Shown in pieces: positions 44,201-56,900 of a DNA stretch of 64,000 nt. The DNA is from Bullera alba. Taxonomy: Eukaryota; Basidiomycota; Tremellomycetes; Tremellales; Bulleraceae. The DNA lies in the NCBI GenBank assembly GCA_001600095.1, contig BCIX01000003.1:682001-746000 (forward strand), read 5' to 3'. A program made the translations under genes and the position numbers. The notes under the pieces are model-generated. The model worked only from the letters and a program-made list of their open reading frames with translations, searched no databases and was not told the origin of the DNA. Numbering within the stretch: the stretch's first letter is position 1; each line of letters opens with the position of its first letter.

Positions 44201-47200
44201 TGAACTTGTCGGGCTTTTGGAAGAAGCACAGCGCTTGCTCTCGGAGTTTGAGGAACGCTTCCGAGATCTCGATATTGGGCAACGAGTAGATCTTGTTGAG
44301 CGAGACGCTGCAGACTTCCAAAAGGCCATGTCGACGGGCGACTTCACCGAATCGGTTGATCATCCAGGCAGTCTCGTGGTAGCCCTTGTAGCCATAGGTC
44401 GCGGTCTCTCCTTGTGGGATAAGAGGGACGTAGACTCGAGTGACAGATTGGAAGACATGTTGACGCCAAGCGAGCAGGTCGCTCCAGACCGCGATATCAT
44501 CCCAGAAGTTTGGCAGACGATCCCTCCATGTTCCAAAGATGTTTTTGAGATCTTGAGTGACCCGGAGTTCGAGGTTGGCCTGGTTGGTCATTGACAGACT
44601 GTCGAACACCGTGGCGGCCTCGCTGAGCTCGACACACTGCTGGAACATCTGCAACAGAGGGAGATGTGCCGCCGTGATCTGAGAGGGCAAGCTGGCCCAT
44701 TTGCGCAATGTCACTTGCTGGGCTTCGTCGAGGATCCTGAAAAAGTCGTTTGGTGGTTCTCGAGCCAGGTGCGCCTTGAGCAGGGCCATGAACGCTTCAA
44801 AGACTTTTCGACGGGGCGTGGCGACATCGGTAATGCGGTTGATGTTGGCCTCTATCGTCTCTCGATCCGGCGATCCCCAATCTGACAATCTCCAGGCGCA
44901 CTCGAGCAACAGATCCGCATCTTGATCCACGCGAGCGAGCTCGGTGAGCGAATCCCAGTGTTGCAATTTCTGCGCGGCGAGAATCCAGTGATCCTCCCAG
45001 AAACAGTACTCCTCCTCGCTGAATGGCAATAGACCATTTCTCGCTCGTAGCTGGGCCGTTTCGTACATTTCGATCGCTTTGGGCCATTGACCATTCTGCT
45101 CGTAAGTCAGAGCAGCGGCTGTTTCGGGGAAAGCGCAGCGACTTCGAGCGAGACCGTAGAACATGTCGTCCTCGGCGAGTTCGGCGTACAGCTCGCTCAA
45201 TGCACCAGCACAGCTGTCCCTCAGCGTGTCGTCGGGTCGGTAGACGTCGCTCAACTTGGTGAGGATCTCGAAACCGACATACCAAGCGTTGAACGTCTTG
45301 GCGAGGTACTTGATGAGCATGGGTGGAAGGGTGACCGCCGGTGTGCAAGGCAAGATACCATCCAGGAAAGTCTGGATGACATTCGGTCGGAGCTCGACTT
45401 GTTTGCAGTGCGACTCTTTGGACAACAGCTTGACGATGTAGCCAGTGAAAGCAGTCTGTTGTGATCTGCTCAGTGACGACCAGCACATTGGGAAGATGGC
45501 AATCCAGAGATGGTGAGCCAAAGCCTTGTCGAGGTGAATGAGGTTTCGAGCCGGTTGGACGATATCGCCGACGGTGGCTTCGGCCGCCATTTCCTCCACA
45601 GTGTCCATGTTGAGCAATCTTCCCAAAGGCTTTCGAAGGAGCTCTTGGCTGTGGTCTGCGATGCCGAGAACCATGCTGAGGATCTGGGGGACCCAGTAAT
45701 CCTCCGCGAGGGTATCCCAATTCTGCAGAGAGAAGAGGTATTGCAGCCGTCCGTCCAGCGATCGAGGCAAGCTCGCCTCCAATTTGTCCAGGAATTTGGC
45801 GCGCTGTGCCGGATTCTGCGACTTGGCTCCGAGGAGGAATGCCGGCTCGAGTCGGTGGGTGATGTCTGTGCTGCTCAGAGTCTCCATGTCGTACACGTCG
45901 AGAATGACGTCGAGGTATTTCTGGAAAAGACCCTCGTCTCGATGTTCGAACACGGACATCTTGAGCAGCAGACTGGCCTTCTCTTTCCCATTGGCGGTCG
46001 GCTCTGGATCCTCGAGCACCCACTGTCGCACCATCTCAAGGAGATACTTGCACAATGTAAGGTTTTCGGACCTGTCGACCAGGGTGCCGAGAATACTGTT
46101 GAGATGGCGGCGATGGTCTTTGAGATCGCCAACGCGATCCCGGATGATGTTGAGCAAGGAGATGATCAAGCGGTACGCAGGGTCGGGGCCGTTGGTGGTG
46201 TGTACCTTGACCAAATTGGCCAGAACCTTGAGAAGTCCTTGACCGATCGTCTCCGCTTGGAGTTGCTGCTTGGGCTGCGCTTTGAGCCATGTGCGCAGGA
46301 GGAAAAGCGTACCAGGAAGGTGACTGCTCGAACGTAGACTCGCGCTCAGACCTTCGGTGACGGCGTTCTGGACAAAGATGAGCAATGCTTTTCCGTCCGA
46401 TTCTCCCTCTGCGGTATCATCATCCGGCATCTCCTTGAACATGTTCTCGGTCAGGTCCTGGATCGTGTCGTGGAGACCAGTGTCGTCGTACACCCAGACC
46501 TTCTCGAGCAGCTTCATCAGAAGACCGAGATTGGCTCTGACCCATTGCTGATCGCGCACTGCAGCCGTGGCAGCGACTACTTCAGTCGAGTTTGCGATAA
46601 TGTTGATCGTGTTGTCGTTGATCTCCTAGGACACGATCAGTCTGGCTCACTGACGGAATCTGGGACAACTCACCTGAGTCATGGTCCTCGTGAAGAAGCC
46701 TAACTTGACATTGACATTGGGCAATCCTTTAGGCCCAAGAATCTCCTTGAACAGGTCCAGAGCCCTGGTGGTGAGACCACCTCTGGCGACGGGCTCCGGC
46801 GATGTCGACACCAATCGGAGCAAATGAGCCGTGACGAGCTCCCTGACTTGACCGGGTGCGGCCCATCCACTCCCACTGGCGCTCGACGCGGCAGTACCCG
46901 CTCGATCGAGTCTCTGCTTCTTGTGAGGCGAGGGCTCGACGGATCCCTGCCTCGTCTTTCGGGAGGAGACAGTGTCGTCAATCTCCATCGCCTCGTCCTT
47001 GGCGGCCATACGCCTCTTCTCCCACTTGAAGATGAGCTCGACAATGTCGACGGTGAGCTTCTTCATCTCGGCGGTGGCGGCTTGAACAAAGGCCAACTTG
47101 TGCAGCGAGCTCGCTACCTGCGGCACATATAGCTCTCGATAGTCGTAGAACAGATCCGGGTGGTTGACCAGGAGCTCACATACAGTGACGAGTTGACCAG

Positions 47201-50200
47201 TCGCATGCCCTTCTTCGATCAACACGCTTCGCACACGCTGAGCCCATTCCGGAGTTCCGGACTGTGGCGGACTATCTCGAACAGGGAGCGAAGATGCCAA
47301 AGTGTCAATGGCTTGTCGATACAGCACCCTGTTCTCGTTGTCTTTGAGCCGGAGGAGACCGGTCCAGGTTAGTCGAACAAACTTGACGGGCGTCTCGAAG
47401 GTCGCCATGAATCGAGCTGTCAGGATGTACGCCATGAGCTTGACCGTTGGCTCCAAGAGGTTGATACCCATCCAGGCGAGCTTGAACACGTCCTTTCTCG
47501 ACTCGTTGACTTTGCTAGTGCAATGCTGAACGAGCATGGTTGTGAGAGCGTACACCTCGATGAGCAGCGAGTCCTCCCTCTGCTTGGCCGTCTGGGTATT
47601 GGCGAGCGGCCTCCACATCTGATTGGCGATCCTGGCGACCATCGAAGCGGGGACGATGGACCCGTCGTTGTTCGGATCGGCGAAGTATGTCCGGAGTGTC
47701 GGGTTGACAATCAATCGCAGACCATTGGCCTTGAATGCCCAAGTGACAATCTCCTCGTCGTACAGCTTGAAGAATTGGTCGAGGACCTCTCTCCGATACT
47801 CGACAGACTCGTGCAGGGCGACTTCTTGGTACAGGAAGTATTGAACCGATGATCGTTCAAACGAGCTTCGACATTCGAGCGCTTCGACCAGGTGGAACAT
47901 CAAGGGGATGTGTCGCTGCTGCTTCAAGCTCGTCATGAACAGCTCCATGAGCAACGCTGGTACCTGCTGGTAATGGACGCTGGACATGTCGATTTTGGTG
48001 TACCTCGACACGCTCATGATGCTGCGCCATACTCCGACCAGTGCTTCCAATATCGGTTCTCTCTTGCAGAACCAGGTCTCGGAAGTGCGCGAGAGCTCGC
48101 GCAGTAACTCGAGTCCGGGAATAACCATGCTGAAGTTCTCCGGATCTTGGAAGCACGTCTTGCAGAGCGCTTCTGCCTTGTCCGATATGGCTTCAACCAG
48201 TTGCGGTGCCTTGCCAGAAGCGATGACGTTTCTGTATGTCCAGACATATCGGGAATTGGTTATATTGTCTAGCAGATTCTGGGTCGCCTCGACGTGGTAC
48301 CGATTGAGGTATCGAGCAAAGTGCTCGGTGAACGGTCCAGGAACCGATTGATGCAAGCTGGCCTCGACATCGACAACCTTTTGAGTCAGATCCTTGAGGT
48401 ATGTGACGGCCGTGGAGGGCAGCAGACCAAAGATGTTGACTAAGCGACTCATCCGGGAGATGTCTTGGTTCTCCAGCAATGGCGAGAAGGCAGCCTTTGC
48501 CAGCATCTGTTGATCACCAAGGGTCTCAAAGTGGTCCAGGAGTTTGACACCGATCTCCACTTTGAAGTAGTTGGTGAGCAGCTCCAAGAATCGAGCGAGA
48601 CCGTCGAGGCCAGAGACGCTGAGCCGTTTGGCGTCGGCGAGATTCACCAGGATCGGTCGAAGACCAGATTGCAGGACCTCCTTCGGTAGTCTGGCCTGAT
48701 GCGAGAGGACATCGCGCAGACCCTCATGAGCGACGTCGACGATCTCCGAGTTCTGAGAGTAGACGTGCTTGAAGTAGACCTGGATGATCCTATGCAATTT
48801 GTTAGCGACATCTCGAGTGCAATCCAGGGCTTGACTTACCTTGATCTGATCGACGACAGGTTTGGCTTGTTCAAGAACTCGAATTGAACCATTGTCGACT
48901 TGAGCAATCGCAAACACGAGATCCTCAATGTTTTGAGCCAATTCTCCTGCTTGTGCGTAGCGGGTTTGCTGATGAGGTTCGAATCGTCCACATCGGCCAA
49001 AGCCAGTACCTCGTGTAGAAGCCTGACAAACTCTTCTGACGTCTCGATGAAGGTGGGCTTGAGCTCCAGGAGATAAGTCATGGCGTCGATATTTCCAACT
49101 TGCATTGGGAAAGGCAAAGCTCGCAGGGGTTTCGAGTAGATCGGTCCAGCGTTGAGATCTAACAATTTCGCCTTTGCCGCGGGCTCGATGAGTTCTGGCG
49201 TTTGTTGACCGGTAGCCTCGGCGAGAACCTCCAAGCATACCTGAGCCGCTTTTCGCGATAGATCGCTTTGAGAGTTGAGCTCCACCACCAATGTCTCGGT
49301 CAGACGGGGAACCCTCGATTTCCCATCTTCTCCACCTTGACAAGTCTTGATGATGCTCTTCATCAATTCGAGGACTTGATCCGCAGAGCTCGGTGGATCC
49401 TTTGGCGCGTCGCGCAGACAGTAGAGCAGGGCTCGAACATACTCGATCTCCAATTGGATCAAGAGCTCTCGACTCAGATCGACCCTGTTGACAAACACCT
49501 CGATAGCTGCCACACCTGACATCTTCCGCGTCCAGTCTTCCTCGTGGCACAGGCTGGCGAAACGCTGGGCGATTTGGAACAGCATTTTGTCGACATTGCG
49601 CGATTGCTCCGATCGACCACCGGCATCGCCCGAAGTAGTGGGAGCTCGGAAGTCGTTGATGATGTGGGCTAGGAGTTTTTGCAGTATCGGACGCTGATCC
49701 AACGTCGACGACGAGAGCGTTCCCACAAAGCATTCCTCCAACGCGGTCGTGAGATGCAGTTGACGCTTGGCCCGGCCAGTCATTTCTGGTAGGAATTTCG
49801 GCTCGTCTTTGGGCGTCTCGGCTCGTGTGAGTTCCAAGGCGAATGCTCTTCGGCAGAAGTTGCGGACAAACTCGGTTGCCTTCTCACCGACCTGACTGTC
49901 GCCCGTAGCCAAGAACAGACCGTTCATCGTCAGAGTGAAGGTCGGATTGGCTTCGGGGTTTGCAGTACCCTATTCGCGATATCAGCTCTAGAACGCGAAA
50001 GAAGACATGGTTGTTGACTAACCTCGGCGAAGGCCGTCAATGCTGTCAGCATCAGGACCTGCAGACCGTCCTCCTTGTACGCCGCATTCGAACCGTCCAG
50101 CGCCGCTTTGGCTGTCGCGACTAGTGGATCCAGCGGCAACTGATGGGATCTGCCCTCGAAGGTTATGGGAGCTAACAGTCTCGCTCCGACCTTGTGATAC

Positions 50201-53200
50201 TCGAGCATGTTCTCCACTTCTTGGAATCGCCTGTTCCTTCCGCCCAATTTCCCCAGAATCTTCACGGCGGCATTCGCATGCGCTCGGTTGGCTGGCACCG
50301 GTCGAAGCAAGTGATGTAGAGCCGCCATCAGCTCTCGGAGAACTGGGCCCATTGTTGGGTCGAGGAAGTCCGCCGTCAGGTTGTCGATACAAAGCTCGAG
50401 CGTCCTCAATCCCTGACTAATCAAATCAGGACCGGCCTGAAGAGCGTGAACGAGAGGCTTCATCAGATAGCTGAGATGAGGCAGGAGGTTGGTGAGTCGA
50501 ACCGGGACCGTGAGCGTGAGCTCGACGAACAGATCTCGTTGAGCATCGTCGACGGCGTGTTGCAGTAGGAAAGACAAAGTGTCGAGCATTTCCTGCAGGA
50601 TGGGCAGGACCTCCTTGTAGAGCGCCTCGAAACGACCACCACCGATGGATCTGTCCTATGTCAGTATCTGACATCATGTTATGATAGCGAGGCTCACCTG
50701 AACAATGCACGGAGAATCTGATAGTACATTGATGGATCGGGTGCCTTGGCTCCATAAGTGAAACAATTCATGATGAGCTTTTGGAGGTGGGGCACAAGGA
50801 CCATTTCGTTGTTGGCGATATACGTGTTGATTGCCAAGAAAGACATCTTGTACAGGCGGAGGGTGAGATTGGAGCGAGCCGAGTCGTAGTGGCCGACCTC
50901 GCTCAGGTGGTCCATGAGGTATTTGAGCAGTATACCCACCAACTGATGGGACACGGACTCGTGGGTGATGAGCATCTGCAGAGCGCCAAAGACGTGCGGG
51001 TTGGCAATGGATTGATCGACGAAGAAGTCCATGTGACTCGTCCATATCTCGGAGAAGACGTGCGGCTCGAACTGCAGTAGGATCTGGGACAACAGCTCCA
51101 TCGCTTCCTTGGGTTCTCTGGGATCGCGATTGCCCTCGAATATCGCCAAGCATCTCAGCGCGTGCTCGAAGAATTTGCCCAGTTGATCCCCTTCAGGCGG
51201 AGGCGACGGGTTGTCGCCTTGTCGAGCAGTGGTGAGGAGCGAGCGGAATGTATGGAGCAAGGTTTTGAAGAGGAATTTGGCCTCTGTGATGCGGTTGTCA
51301 GCTGGCGATTCCACGTACTTCGTAGCTGGTCATGCGTGACAGGACTCACCACGACAGAATAGCTCCAGCGACTCGTTGGCATATGCCACAAAGTGGACCG
51401 GCATCGCTTGCTCAATCTCCCTCCAGCCATGCGTGTACTTGTCGAGTCTCTCGTCGAAAGGCTCTTCCATCTCCACGTCTTCCGCTGCTTCATCAGGATT
51501 CGACGGGTCCACCTCCTTGGCTTTCCCCTTGCCCTTGTCCCTGGCACTGAGCGCTTTCAACCGATCAAAGGCGTCTGTCATGGCCACGAGTTTCTCCAAA
51601 GAGGTGAAGAACATGCTCTTCATGATCCTCGCCGTCTCCGCTTGGTCGCCTTTGCTGTAGATCGACTCGATGATGGTGTTGAGGAGTTTGGCACACATGG
51701 TTTGAATCGAACTAGTGAAGGAGGGGTCGTTGAGGTTCAGCGAGAAGACGTAGACGACTCGAGCGAGCTGAGCTAGGGGCAGTTCGTTCCGTACGTGGTG
51801 GATGAGGTCGGCCACGACAGAGTATCCCAGTGGGCGCAGAATCTCTCGACTTGAGATACCAGTGCCGACTAACACCCTCTCCTCCAGCATGGTGTCGATG
51901 TAAGGGATGAAGGAAGAGCGCGAGTCGACGGTCAGGATATGTCGAGTCGCAACGAGCAATTCCTGTCAAACATCAGCAGAAGCCCTCCGTGTGGTCGGCA
52001 CCCTACTCACCTTTCTTGTGCCTACATCCTCCGGAGGGCAGTCTCTCAACAAGCGGATGCAGGCCTCTGGAAACACTTCCAAGTACTCCTTGATATTCGT
52101 CTGGGTGGAGCCTCTCAACACGTATGCCAAGAAAGCCATGGTCTGCGAAAGCGATCAGTCCGACCGCATCCTCCAAATCCAATACCCAATTTGTGTACTC
52201 ACCTTGACTTGTGCCTTGATCAACTCGGCATACATCTCTCGGTTGTGAATCCCGCTTGAGACTCCGACAAATATCTCTCCCTTCTCCTTTGCCTCGACAT
52301 ATGCTAATCTCTGGGGCTCCGGCTGGATCTTGATCGACTCCATGACAAGGGGGTAGAAATCGAGCATCGCAGGCGCCATGACCGTCTTGTAGGTCTGGAA
52401 GATGAGGACGACGGCGATCGGGCACTCGGTGAGCACTTTGGGAGAATGGAGCGATCTTGGCAGAAGAGGCGGTTGTGGGCCTGATCCCGAAGCCTGGGGC
52501 TGTTGTGCTGTAGCTTGCGAGGACTCGGACGCAGGTGTAGCTGGCACAGGGGAAGGAGTTGGGCCGCTTGAGGACTGAATTGTAAGATCAGCGCTCTGAG
52601 CATTCAGCCTGGATACAAATGACTCACGGCAGGTTTGGCGGACGCTGGGGTGCCAAATTCCTTCTCTACCACCGACTTTGTGTTCGCGTACATCTGCTTC
52701 ACAAGTTCCAGAAAAGGCTCAACATGGGGTTCTGCCTGCTCCTTGTGATTCCTGAAGCCGTCGATCATGACTTTGATGCAGAGCAAAGCGTTCTCCTCGT
52801 TCTCCACCTTCATCAAACGGATCATGAGTTCCATCACAGTGTTTTCATGTGCGCGGAAGGGCTCCGAGTGGGGCAGCCTTTGGAGGTAGGAGAGGAGAGT
52901 GTGCCGTAGACGCTTAAACCTCGTCAGTTTGCGACCAACTCACAATGAGGGGACTAGTCACTCACCTGATCTGGCGAATCTCGGTGAAAGGTGATAGCCT
53001 TCTCATCACTCAATATCGTGATCAGAGTGGGGATCAATATTGCGAGATACTTCTCATAAAAGGCGAAATCCCTATTACTCTCCGCCGAGTCTCTGAGCTC
53101 GCTCGCGACTTCCAACTTCCGTCTCGTTGGGCAATTTGGGTCGAGCAGCTGTTGAGCCATGTTTTCGCAATCTCCCGTCGTCATCGGTCCACTCGAGCTA

Positions 53201-53433
53201 TAGCTCGGCGCAGGCATGCTGATGCCTCCTCCTCCTGTCGAAGCCACAGAGGCATCCATCGTTGGTGTACCTCCTGGTGGTAGACCGCCTGTGCTGGGTC
53301 CAGCTACACCCGGTTGGGAAGGAGGTGGGTTAGTGCCCGAGCTCGAAGCCGAAGTCGATGGTTGCGGCGCAGGTTGCGAAGCCGAAGCTATCGACGCCTT
53401 GCGAGGCCTCCCTGTACGAGGCGGAGCTGCCAT
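41232..53433 (-). CDS. TRA1: TRA1, SAGA/NuA4 activator-binding pseudokinase
   Basis: A 12.2 kb gene with around 20 short introns and roughly 3,700 residues, matching the family. Tra1 (TRRAP) is the scaffold of SAGA and NuA4 acetyltransferases that transcription activators contact. The N-terminus is a Ser/Pro-rich disordered start ([14 protein letters not shown]) followed by HEAT repeats (exons to 49 kb, LLLFFQL-type helices and [17 protein letters not shown]). Large exons 46.7-49.8 kb and 43.2-46.5 kb hold the HEAT ring and the FAT domain. The PI3K-like domain follows, with the catalytic loop replaced by [16 protein letters not shown], so kinase residues DRH and DFG are missing as in all Tra1 proteins. 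The C-terminal FATC ends [13 protein letters not shown]. One region near 43.3 kb carries a poly-Gln/Ala/Asn insertion. Start at 53433 is the first ATG. Confidence 0.93.
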
Positions 53434-53999
53434 GGTGTACAGGTGAGCCGAAGAGGGTGTATTGTCCTGATCTGCGGACTGTCGTTGAAATGTCGTCGAA
53501 AGTCGTCGATTATTGAGCCATTGGTAGGGTCTATCTCGCCATCACATGCATCGACCTGGATGGATTTTAGAGCTTTGGATAGCGTAAAGCGGGAGCTGAG
53601 CGTGTGTCGCCGATGTAGAGGTGATGTCCTGTGAGTGACGATGGTTCGAGGTGGTCGTGTAGGTCGTGTTGAAATATCAGAGCCAACTTGGACTCGCACT
53701 CAAAGTTGGGAAAGAGGGAGATAGCCGTCCGAGGGGGGTCACTCGAGAATTCAACCACCACGGCGTTTCGATAACGCCGATCTCCACAGGAGCCCCGCGG
53801 GGGTCACTTTGTTTGGTTCGACAGGTTGTGAGAGCATGCATACTGTACAGCTCAGAGTCTGTAGTGTACAACATCAAGCATCTGGTGAGGGTAGGATACA
53901 AAGGGTAGTACCCTACAAGTCATCTAAGGTCGTGTGTTTTCATGTGCAAGATTTGGGCTTCCAGTAAGCTGGCTATTCGACCCAGAGTGGCTCGCTTCT
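53434..53999. promoter_or_regulatory. TRA1 promoter region
   Basis: About 570 bases between TRA1 start and the end of the Sec7 gene, both minus. It should hold the TRA1 promoter and the Sec7 gene terminator. No TATA-like element was seen; short frames within it are not convincing. Confidence 0.4.
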
Positions 54000-56900
54000 C
54001 TAGTCCTTGACACCCATCTCGGTGACGGGCGATTCCGATCTGAGTCGGTCGTGGCCTGCTGACATCGAGTCTGATACGGATCTGCGAAAGTCAGGTCGAT
54101 GTCCACTCGTCGAGCTGTGATACGAAGCCATTGACGAGTTTCTAGGCAGAGTTGGGCGATTCTCCTTGGGTGTACCATTTCGATCGCCAAGGTCGGGTTC
54201 TGGCTCGTCGCTCGGTCGACGGATGATGATCGGCAATTCGCCTGGACTCCTGCTCAGACCATTCGGGCTGCTTCCGTGAGCCATATCGACCGCTGGTTCA
54301 CCTCTTGATTGGCCCGGTCGGATGTCAATGGGCGCTCCGAGATCCGATGGGTCGTTTGTGGTGGTTGTGGTGAGAGAGAGATGAGGGATGATCGTTTCGT
54401 TGGACCCATTGACCTCTTGTACTACGCTCTTGACGCCTTCTGGGTCTCGCAGGCTTTTTGCCGCGGCTTGAAGGGCGACATGTCGCATTCGCGCCCACTC
54501 GCGTTGCTCCCTTGCTAGATCTTTACGCAGGACGGTGATCCAGATTTGATGTTTGGCGATATCGAGCCGCTGATTTCTGATTTTGGTAGCTAACGAGGGA
54601 ATGGATGCTGTGATACGATCACGAGTGGATCGCTGGAAGGGAGTGAGTGTGGCGAGGTTTCGAGCGACGCGGAGTTCGCTCCGGAGTGCTTTGTCCAGAA
54701 GCGAAAGTTTGGCTTGATATTGCCGTATCTGAGTCTAGGTGACGATGTATCAGCAATCACACTTCACTCTCGGCGGGGTCTGTACCCACTTCGATGGTCT
54801 CGGCTCGAGTCGGTGAGGTCGAACCGGCTACAGTCTCCGGGGCTCTTCCGCTCGTAGGTGGATCCGCTGTCCTAGGCCTTCTTGTCGCGCCGCCTCTTCC
54901 GGCCGCTAGCTCCGCTTTGACAATGTCGAAGACCTCCTCTAGCTGTTCGCCCTCATTTGCCATCACGTCGTTATCTGCGTCCACATCGACCCCTTTGATT
55001 CCTTTCGGGACGGCACGAACGTTGCCGTCGTTGAGGGAACTGGCCCTGGAGCGGGATTTGACGCCAGCCTGAGACGTCTGAGCAGGCGTTTGCAACAGGG
55101 ATGGAGTGTCTCCAAAGACGGCTTTACGTGGGGCTCTTGGCGTGGTCTGGGACTGTGCGGGTGTGGAACCGGGTGTTTGCAAGGTAAGGTTGGTGGATGA
55201 CTCGTTACGAACCTCGCGTTGATGTGAGGCAGCTGCCGCAGCACCAGCTAGGATCACCCGATCTTTGCCCATCGAGTAACCCCTCATTCTGATGTTGGCC
55301 GATTTGAAAGTGCTGGCATAGTTGATCATCGTGATCCACTGATTCATCTCCTGCTCGTCGGCCGCTTGAAGAAGGTACTGCCTGCCAGACGGCATGATGA
55401 ATCGGAAGGTATTGGGGTTCTAGCCATTGTTAATCATCGTCCAACTGAGCCAGATATCGACTCACCAACAGAGCACGATCATACACCGCGAAACAGTCCT
55501 TGACGGGGAACACCTCGTCTGGCTTGAAGTTGATCATTCTCTGCAATTGACCGGGTTCTCCAGCGACCTCTTTGTCTAGCGATGTCGCACTGTTGATCTG
55601 TTCAAGAAGGTTCAGGGCCCATGTGGGATCTTTGAAGAAGAGCAATTGTGATCCAGTCAAGATGACGCTCCAGGATTTCCATTTACGTGTCTTCTTGGTG
55701 GAATCGGTGGACTCGTCTAACATCGTTAGCTCTTGAGAGAGTACCAAGTCCTCTTGTTACTCACCTTTTCTAGACAGAAGTCCCACCCTTGTGACCTTCA
55801 GAATAATCTCGGGCTCCGGTATAGATGACCCTCGGCTCGGGGTAGAGCCCAATAACCCCGCCGCAGAATTCTTCCTCTTCGGCGGGACAATCGGCAAGTT
55901 CTTTGCCGACACAAAAGCCTTGTGCAGCCCATCCGTATCGAGCATCGCCTTTGTCCCCAAGGTTGAGAATGGCGATTCGGCTGGAATGTCGACGGCCATG
56001 TCAACGCGTAGCGAGTCCAGTGCGTTTCGTATGATGAGGCTGTACACGTCTACCCGACCGTTAGCCGTATTGGCTTTCGGCGTCGCGGGAAAGGCCGAGG
56101 CTGTAGACGAGGCGATGCTGAATGAGCCTGTGGGCGTAGCTGATGCCAGGGACAGAGTTCCGTTGGGGTCATTCGAGATTTGAGTCAACTCCGCGTCGTC
56201 TTCGATGAACACGAAGGGTGTGTACGTGATGTTGTCGAAGAAGGCCTAAGAGTCTCGTCAGAACATGCTTTCAAGGCAGCACAAGCATCCTCCTCACCTC
56301 GAGCACCAGAGGAGGGACACCGTCCATACGGGTGTTCTTCACGTAGTCGGCTTTGGTCATCTTGTTCTTGTTGCTCTTATTGAACGCGTCTGTATGTAGC
56401 ATCATCATCGAGAACGCCAGAACATAGGTATTGTCTGAGCAGAATCAGCGTATGATCTATGCGACTTCGAGCGCTGTACTCACCCTTGTTGGTGAACAAG
56501 CCCGGCTCGCATTCCTCGTATCGATTCGCAAAGGCCTCGATGATCCTATCAATCTGTTGCGTCTCCCTCGGCAACGACATCTGCATGAGCAGCATGCGTA
56601 GAGCCACATCGAGGGCGTTGTGGGTGAAGTCGAACTTGTCCATGTACAACTTCAACGCTGCGGTGTGATACTCATCCCCGCTATACCGCCCAAGATCAGC
56701 GCCAATCTTTTCATTCGACCCTGTCGCGCTGCTCACCTCGCTGCAAGCACATTCGCGATTTCGCTCCGTCCAACTTGACTGATGACTTTCTCCAACCACT
56801 GTTCCGGACTCTCATCCTCTTTGATCTCCATGAGAGCTTTCATCACCTCCTTGGCAATGCCACCGCTCGCACTGCCTTGACTAGGTCGCGGGCTGGTCGT

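Noticed and set aside
47160..47852. Plus-strand open frames inside TRA1
   Set aside because: They are shadows of the TRA1 minus-strand exon and have no independent family content.
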